Notes under the pieces: model-generated
Seen by the model: the letters and a program-made list of their open reading frames with translations, nothing else
Database searches by the model: none
Told to the model about the DNA's origin: nothing
Assembly (NCBI GenBank): GCA_032622095.1
Contig: CP136069.1
Span: 6,838,036-6,902,035 of the forward strand
Direction of reading: 5' to 3'
DNA length: 64,000 nucleotides
Origin: Siphonodentalium dalli
Lineage: Eukaryota; Mollusca; Scaphopoda; Gadilida; Siphonodentaliidae
Translations under genes and position numbers: made by a program
In this document: one piece after another, positions 57,198 through 64,000 of the stretch
Numbering within the stretch: the stretch's first letter is position 1
Layout: every line of letters starts with the position of its first letter

Positions 57198-58177
57198 CAA
57201 AGAACTCAACATGTTCGTGGACAATCGTGGTCAGATTCATATCGTATCCGGATCACTCGGCTGACGGTCGCATCGCTCCGTTCGTTCTCATTCCTTTCGC
57301 CCTTGTTTTCAAAATTAAAGGCTTAAAATGAGGGGTTAGGGAAAGGACCTATGGGCCCTTTCGAGAATCCCGGAGTTAGCCACCCCATACCCCAATCCGC
57401 CGCTGTCATTTTATTATATATATATGACAAAGTTCTGTTACAGGGCCAGGTATGTGTACCATATAGTCAATCCACGGCATAGAGTATATGTATATACCAG
57501 TGACTATCCAGAGATAATTTGATGACACCTGTTTATATGCCAAAATAATTTCATTTCATTTTCAGTTTACGCTCAACAGTACGTAGATATATGTGCAAAT
57601 TCCGTGTAAATTAGACAAACATTGGACGATGTATTTATAACTCAGCCCCAAATTTAAGTAGAGTTGGAATGCTTCATCCATTGCAAACGAATGAATACAA
57701 TAATTATGTGAGTGGGTCTAACTGACCGCGAACAGTTTATTGGGAATTTGGGATTGGGGCCTGGGAGGATTTGGAAGGGCAGTATGTCCTCCCCCACGAC
57801 CCACTTAGGAATGATGTTGGGTGTTATAAATGGTGATATAACAATGAAAAATGATGGAAAAATGATCTAAACTTTTTTTTACTTCTTCTTTTTCGCTTTT
57901 CCCCTTAATTCTGTATACTGTTTATGTGTTTCACTTGTTCTTTTTCTTCTTCCCTCGAGTGGTCTTCATGGCCTCCTGATGGTGGTTTCCTGTCGGTCCA
58001 ACCAGAGGTATATCATACCCTATCAGGCCACTTCCAGTAACTGTTGCTACTGGTGTGACCTGTTACTGCAAAACCACTTCAAGTCAGCCTGCATTTGTAC
58101 GTATGGTCATGATTGGTCCATGGACACAATGCACTGACTGGAAAGAGTTCACCTCATGCGAGACTTGGCTGGGGATT
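57198..58177. other. Sequence upstream of exon 2, nothing recognised
   Basis: No exon-like homology. 57240-57300 is locally CpG-containing but has no supporting start or splice signal. Confidence 0.4.
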
Positions 58178-58477
58178 AAAGGGTACTGTACACTAAATCC
58201 GGCTATTTATGAGACCATCTCCTTTTATACTCAACATAATATATATGAATGAATGAATTTGAGCCATTGATTAGCGCAAATGGAAATTAATAAACGGCTG
58301 GAGTCATAAATAAATTTTCATTATAATTACCATGTTATTTTATTCGTTCATAGAGCATACGAGTGTATTTTGCACTAATACATGTCTCAAATTCATTCAT
58401 TTGTTGCATAAACTCTGTTGAGTATAAACGGAGATGGTCACACAAATGGTCGGATTTAGTGTACAGTCCCCCTTTAA
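58178..58477. mobile_element. Palindromic element with TTTAA ends, copy 2
   Basis: AAAGGGTACTGTACACTAAA to TTTAGTGTACAGTCCCCCTTT, related to 23646-24002 with a shorter centre. Confidence 0.75.
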
Positions 58478-58590
58478 CTATCCATGTCCAGCCAAGCCCG
58501 ACAGAAAAATCAACCGTCACTCAAAGAGGGCACGTCCTTTCTCTGGGCGGCGACTCTGATCGATGAATGGGAATGAAAATGACCGCTTAC

Positions 58591-58915
58591 TTATGGAAGC
58601 ATATTAGTGCCACCTAACAAAAAATACTATCTCCTAATTAGGAGATAGTATCTCCTAATTAGGAGATAGTATCTCCTAATTAGGACTTAGTATCTCCTAA
58701 TTAGGAGATATTATCTCCTAAATAGGAGATAGTATCTCCTAATTAGGAGATATTATCTCCTAATTAGGACTTAGTATCTCCTAATTAGGAGATACTAAGT
58801 CCTAATTAGGAGATAATATCTCCTACTTAGGAGATAATATCTCCTAATTAGGAGATACTATCTCCTATTTAGGAGATAGTATTTTTTGTTAGGTGGCACT
58901 AATACGCTTCCATAA
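58591..58915. mobile_element. Element H, complete palindromic copy
   Basis: Inverted ends TTATGGAAGC.TATTAGTGCC and ACCTAACAAAAAATACTATC; the interior is made entirely of 10-12 bp palindromes CTCCTAATTAGGAG with GATAGTAT, GATATTAT or ACTTAGTAT linkers, in mirror order around the centre. Possible TA target duplication. Confidence 0.85.
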
Positions 58916-60533
58916 TAACGTCATATACATGACGTCATGTGTGAGTTTAACATCAACGTCAATAGCAATAATTATTAACAAATTCAAAAGGTCCAATAAT
59001 TCATTTGAATTGATGTGTGTTTCTGTTTACGTGTACTATCATAATCTATTTCACTTAACATTGGGACATTATATTAATAACGAGAGGCCGATCACGATCG
59101 GCAGATGTTTAACCCATACCTTGGCGATGGTGATTAGCTATTTTCATAAATCTGTATACCAATTTTTTCATGAGTATAAGACTTTCAACAATTCACAGCT
59201 TACTATTAATTAATAGTTCCCAAGTGGAATCAGACTTATTGGGCAACTTGCTCACATAAACACAATATGATCATGGATATGGCATTAAATTTCAAGATAC
59301 AATGTCTGTAAACAGCAGAATATTATTAAAGGATTTATTCGGTCTAGAAACTACAAAACGCAATCGGAAAGCCCTCCCTGTTGTGATTAAAATGATCCAA
59401 GTCCCATTCCGATCGCATAATAAATAACCCGTAAAATAAATAAATAATACCACCACCGGTATTCGGAGTTTCCGTGACTAAACTACGAGTGACGTACTTG
59501 TGGGGAGCAAATTAAAAACACAGATTCGGAGCCGGAGTTTATTATGCAGACTACGATGACGTAATCGTAAGTCAGCCAATACTAAAATGCGGAGTCGTAT
59601 GTGCGCGTGTGGTGTACAGATTACGTTACGCTTTGGCCGTTTATCTGGAATAGAAGACAATAATTCTGTGAATACAGTAATTAATAGCGCCTAGAATGGT
59701 TGTTGTTTTTGTAGCCATTAATAACATGCCGGCACGTGTCTGTTTTGGTGAATAGATGGCAGTATTAGTGCTTTGATTGTCTCGCGTATTCACTCGGTGA
59801 TTTGTAATCACTCAGCGACTATTCATCAGTGTCATTCGCGAACTTGTTTGCACTCTAAAATGCCACAAAGTGAATAGAAAGAACATTATCTCTCTGGTCA
59901 TACTTATATAAGAAGCGCCCAAATTTATATAAACACTGGGCTGAATAATGTTAACTCTATTTAGGCGCTTTTGTTTGTGTTTGTTTGTTGTTTTACTTTC
60001 GATATAAATATCCCGAGTATCTGTCATCGCCACATATTCCAAGATGCCTAGTAGATGTAGTGTGTTCAGTTGTGGGCGGGCTAGCGATCCATTATTTAGT
60101 ACCTCCAAAAAGACAACACAGTGCGTAATTTAGAACGCTCTTTATTGTCTACCGCTTTTGGGAGACGGAAGCATGGACGCTCTTTATATTTAATTGTCAC
60201 AATACCACATACAAAATCCCCCATGACATATCGAAATAAAGCACGTTCATAATTGAGAACGCTCTTTATTGTCTGCACCGCGACGAAAACATTGACGCTC
60301 TTTATTAGAGGCAATCATTGGAGTTTTGCTATGCTAACAATTCAAAAAAATCCTCTCTAGAAAGTCAATATGTGCCATCAAAACGTAAAATAAAACGAAC
60401 AACAAACACAAACTGAAAAACAATGCCAGGCTAGCCTTCAATTAAAAAAATGTCATTATGCCAAACTGCAGCCTAACTAATAATTTTTGTAGTTTCAACA
60501 GTCTGTTGTGTATTCGAGTGAATTATTTTGTTT
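58916..60533. other. Upstream region, no confirmed gene
   Basis: 59300-59335 shares AATGTCTGTAAACAGCAGAA with 62140. 60130-60310 has four copies of ACGCTCTTTAT in one orientation, a motif also present at 30888 and 30922 and inverted at 17585. A short plus-strand frame at 60044-60133 starts MPSRCSVFSC (see findings). Confidence 0.4.
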
Positions 60534-60539
60534 ACTCAC

Positions 60540-60636
60540 TTATCGATCTTGACTGGAAGGATTTTAGCAAGCTGTTCACAGTCGTGCACTTCTCCACACA
60601 AAATGTTTCGTGTGAAGAAACAGACAGGAACATCAT
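60540..60636 (-). CDS. Candidate first coding exon of the mucolipin gene
   Basis: On the minus strand two adjacent ATGs (60636 and 60633) follow an in-frame TGA and open a 32-codon frame starting MMFLSVSSHETF. It ends in phase 1 at a consensus GTGAGT donor (60534-60539), the phase required by the acceptor of the exon at 56385. It lies between the E-box/CCAAT cluster (61081-61187) and exon 2, as a first exon should. There is no recognisable homology and no obvious acidic dileucine signal. Other phase-1 candidates exist (60153-60174; an ATG at 59171 with a donor near 59120), and translation could instead start at the ATG inside exon 2 (QMQNP). Low confidence. Confidence 0.25.
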
Positions 60637-61080
60637 TATGACGAATATAAGCCATCATATTACATGTACTAGTACAATAACCACCACCTTTTTAATCGCA
60701 CCCCATTTGTATTTAAAATTGTACGCATATAGCGCACAACGGGATGACACTAGTGTGTAAACTATCCTCCGAAATTGGTACCATACAACGAAGAATGAAG
60801 TACCGGCATATGGCCTAACTTACAAGTATTCTTTCAGAAACAGTTAAATTTGTTTCGCACGATATTCCGCTCGGTCATTGCATTTCTGCATAAATTAATC
60901 TCATTTCAAACAACTTTTATCGCCTCAAAGTGCATTTTAGCCATCATTATTCGTTATATAATCCAACATTCTAGCAAATCCAGTTCATAATTCAGCACAT
61001 TCAAACAGTTTTATTCCGTAATCGCTATTTATCGTAAAGGCTTAGGTAATTAACCAGCGTAATTTATCAACTCGTTACGC

Positions 61081-61187
61081 GATTGGCGGAATTATTTCAA
61101 GCTCCACCCACCGCTGTCATCGGTAAGCGTTGATGCAGATGATCGGTCATGTGACCACATTGTGGTCATGTGATCGCACTCACGTGA
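61081..61187 (-). promoter_or_regulatory. Putative mucolipin promoter with E-box/M-box cluster
   Basis: Three octamers of the bHLH-Zip MiT/TFE class occur in 41 bp: TCATGTGA at 61147-61154 and 61166-61173, and the palindrome TCACGTGA at 61180-61187. The last sits in CTCACGTGAC, one base from the CLEAR consensus GTCACGTGAC. On the minus strand a CCAAT box (CCGCCAATC) lies at about 61080-61088. Mucolipin genes are known TFEB targets in vertebrates, and this cluster is upstream of the gene on the correct side. No TSS or TATA box was identified. The function is inferred from motifs and position only. Confidence 0.4.
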
Positions 61188-63345
61188 CTGACTTCGGATA
61201 TTTCCGCGATTTTTTTAATATCATAATAATAAAAATACTATCCGCTCGATTTTGAATTTTCTTGGCGAAATGGGTCTGTTAGACATATATTATTAGTATT
61301 ATGACGATAAAAAAAATATTTTTTTGACAGACTAATTCCTTTAAATATGGGGTAAATATTTTCAAAACCATTCAATCAATACCAAAATACAGGTGAAGAA
61401 ATTTATGTGTCATGATTAACCTGGATGAGATTATAAAAGTTATCGGTGAGAAATATTTGACCAATAAGTAGTCTCAAGAATACCAGCACCATTATTATTC
61501 TGCAGCCCAAATGCAATTGAGTGAATTTAAAAATAAGATATTTCATCTGATGATGAATATTCAATTGGTGGCTTATAGAAATCCTTACTGAACCTGGTTC
61601 AAGGTGAAAGAGATAATTTAATATCTGCCTATCGGATATCATGTGTCTATGGAATGGGTTAATTTTAATCGCAAAATCCATGCAAGCGAAAAGTGGGTAA
61701 CTCCAACACAGATACATGTATGTGTTATAGAGTGATAAAGCTAAATAACCCAAACACAGTCAGACAGATGCACCATAGCTGTTAAAGATATAATAGTTAC
61801 AAAATTAAGCACATAACATCATAATAACTCTATTTATCTACTTCTTACATTAGAACCAGAGTCATAATATTGTTGTGTTAGCTACATATCAAAAAGTTAT
61901 GAGATCATTGAATTAGAGACCAATCAATACTTGAACATCTATACAAGTGAGGGGTGTATAGACCTGGATATTAAATGTGATTGATAATGGTTGGATATAA
62001 AATATTTTAAAGCAGAATTATCAGATAAATAAAGGTGAGATATGAGAATGGTCAGATTGAAAATATTAGAGTCATAACATTGGATTGCATACAGTATATC
62101 TATGGTTAATTTTATTCTAAGCTGATCATTTGAAAGATACAATGTCTGTAAACAGCAGAATATCATTAAATATGCAAGGGAAAAGTGGATCACCATCAAC
62201 CTGGACATAGAATAAGAGAATGATCAGATGAAAAACATCAGAAGACCATATGATGTGCGGAGAGGGTTAATAATGTTCAATGATATCATATGATGGAACT
62301 ATGGAATGGGTGGGTTAATTTATTTCTAAGTTACAGTGTGAGTGTAAACAACAATGTCTATAAACATCCCAACAAATAAACAATGGACTATTCCAATTTG
62401 TAATTTTGGAATAGGTGTACATTAACTAATAATGAACCAGTTTCAACAAATGGGTTAACTTAATATTGCACAGAAAAGAATAGAGACCCATCAATCAATT
62501 ATATTCTTGACAGCCACCAAGGCTATCTAACTCAATCTAGTGTACAGCTAAAATAAATAAAACTAATAAGACAGGCACTGTGTCATTACAACTTCTCTTA
62601 AAATCCAACACTGGCAGACAACAGCTATTAGTTACATTATCAGTTACTTGAATTATAAATGGCCATAACTCTGTTAAAATATAACAGATCGAACCCAAAT
62701 TTGAACTTGATTTGTATTTTGGGGTGAGGATCATATGTATAAAATTTGGTGCTGATCAGATGAAAAATATTTAAGTCTTCACAGCTTGGATGAATTCTAT
62801 TTAAAAACAAGAGTGGAAAGGGTTAACAAAACAATACCAAAATCCATACAGATAAAGAACGTGCTAAGAAAGACCTAGGTAAGAAAAATGAGGCAGATCA
62901 TAAGCAAATTGTTTGACTTAAATGCATCAAATAGCATTTGTGTGCAGGGTTAATTATTTTCTAAATCGATCAACTGATCGATACCAAAAACTATACAGGT
63001 GAAGGGTGTGTCATCATAAACCTACATTTCAAATATGAACACAATCGGACAAAAAACACTTTGGTTATAGCATCGGATAGCAAAAATGTTAATAATTTCT
63101 AAACCGATCAATCAATCTATACCAAAAACTATACAGGTGAGGGGTGTGTCATTGTAAACATGCACATGACATTTGAACATGATCCGATAAAAGATACTCC
63201 AGTAATCGAATCGGATAGCAAGTGTCTATGGACAGACGGACAGACAGACGGACGGACAGACTGATGGACGAACGACGGATGGTTGATCCGGACGTCAGCA
63301 TTATGTGTACCATACATGGTATGGGTACACATAAAAATACAATTC
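61188..63345 (+). repeat. Diverged repeat array with GACGGACGG tail
   Basis: Degenerate units sharing CAAT.AATACCAAAA.ATACA, GGTGA.GGGTGTGTCAT and GGTTAAT begin near 61375, 61920, 62975 and 63110. The last ends in GGACAGACAGACGGACGGAC and the hairpin GTGTACCATACATGGTATGG. Probably a dispersed element in tandem; no coding evidence. Confidence 0.55.
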
Positions 63346-63476
63346 ATTTATAAATCAGATGATTAATTGAAATTAATGTCCACATAAAAATGACACTTCC
63401 TGAAACGACATATATGTCATTCCACTCGCGAACCGTATGGCGACATATGTGTCATTCTACTCGCCAATGGGTTAAC

Positions 63477-63880
63477 CCCCCCTCAATTACTACTATTTAT
63501 TTGGATTCGAGGGTAAAACATATTTGATTCGAGTCGAGGAACCCACCTATCCAAGCTAAGAGTTATTAGATATCGATTTTTGAAATCTATTTTTTTTCAC
63601 CATCCAGAATTAATAGTGGCCCATGCAGTAAACAATCGACGAGCCAGCGGTCTCAGACCAAATTGCGGATGAAGATGGATAACTCTAAAATCAAGAGGCT
63701 TTCTGTGGATAATAAGGCCAAATATCGTCGAACAACATGTTGATAAATAACACAGTGGTTAGCATTATTTTTGGGTAATTAATCGATTCTGATAATTGAA
63801 GCGGCATTTCTAAAAAAATTTGTTGTTGTTGGAATCTGATTATATGGGGCTCATCAAATCGGACTGATTATCCTTAAAAA
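63477..63880. mobile_element. Palindromic element E, one-armed copy
   Basis: ATTACTACTATTTATTTGGA, GATTCGAGTCGAGGAACCCA, GATGGATAACTCTAAAATCA and ATCGATTCTGATAA follow the order seen at 41655 and 33740. From 63890 to the window end lies element F (GACCACTTAATTTT..CATTTGAAAGAGGAAGCTCC). Confidence 0.65.
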
Positions 63881-64000
63881 CATTCTACTTAAAAGACCAC
63901 TTAATTTTTTGATTCAACAGATCACATTATATAAAATATATGCCATAATATACATGTATACCATTTGAAAGAGGAAGCTCCAAAACATTGTATTATCAAC

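Noticed and set aside
63129-63347. 72-codon frame in a GACGGACGG tract
   Set aside because: Low-complexity tail of a dispersed repeat.

Overview
This is AT-rich, intron- and transposon-dense nuclear DNA from an animal, with no prokaryotic gene organisation. The repeat style fits a marine invertebrate, perhaps a mollusc or other lophotrochozoan: GACGGACGG-type tails ending in CTCAGGTGAGCTAAA, many short palindromic MITEs and many minisatellites. That placement is an impression, not a result. Long open frames inside tandem arrays (33.1-33.8 kb and 52.2-54.2 kb) are repeat artefacts, not genes.

The one host gene I can demonstrate is a mucolipin (TRPML, MCOLN-type) lysosomal cation channel on the minus strand. 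Twelve exons between 56385 and 18411 join in frame, with compatible phases and GT-AG junctions, into about 592 residues. They cover the cytosolic N-terminus, S1, the luminal domain with its paired cysteines, S2-S5, the NGDDM pore, S6 and a C-terminal tail. The first coding exon is uncertain; a candidate lies at 60540-60636. Upstream of it, at 61147-61187, are two TCATGTGA boxes and one TCACGTGA box, with an inverted CCAAT box at 61081. This resembles a TFEB/MITF (CLEAR-type) promoter, which would suit a lysosomal gene.

Nearly everything else is mobile or repetitive DNA. Several DNA-transposon families can be defined from ends and target-site duplications (TSDs): two 912-bp hAT-like copies (608-1519 and 27798-28709), a 1121-bp hAT-like element inside a satellite (3689-4809), a hAT-like MITE whose ends read CAAGCCTTGAAATAG, a TA-flanked palindromic MITE family beginning CAGTAATGCCC, TTAA-flanked piggyBac-like MITEs beginning CCCTTTACCC, and a 2010-bp TA-flanked element (25035-27044) carrying many copies of a GTCATTCCTGTTACC motif. 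A 5'-truncated, internally deleted APE-type LINE lies at 14783-17384.

Layout: 1-6 kb holds a hAT-like element, a TTAA MITE, a satellite and dispersed repeats. 6-14.7 kb is mostly unrecognised intergenic DNA. 14.8-17.4 kb is the LINE. 17.4-18.4 kb is repeats running up to the mucolipin stop codon. 18.4-56.4 kb is the mucolipin gene, with introns packed with MITEs and minisatellites. 56.4-60.5 kb is repeats and unrecognised sequence. 60.5-61.2 kb is the probable 5' end and promoter. 61.2-64 kb is a diverged repeat array.
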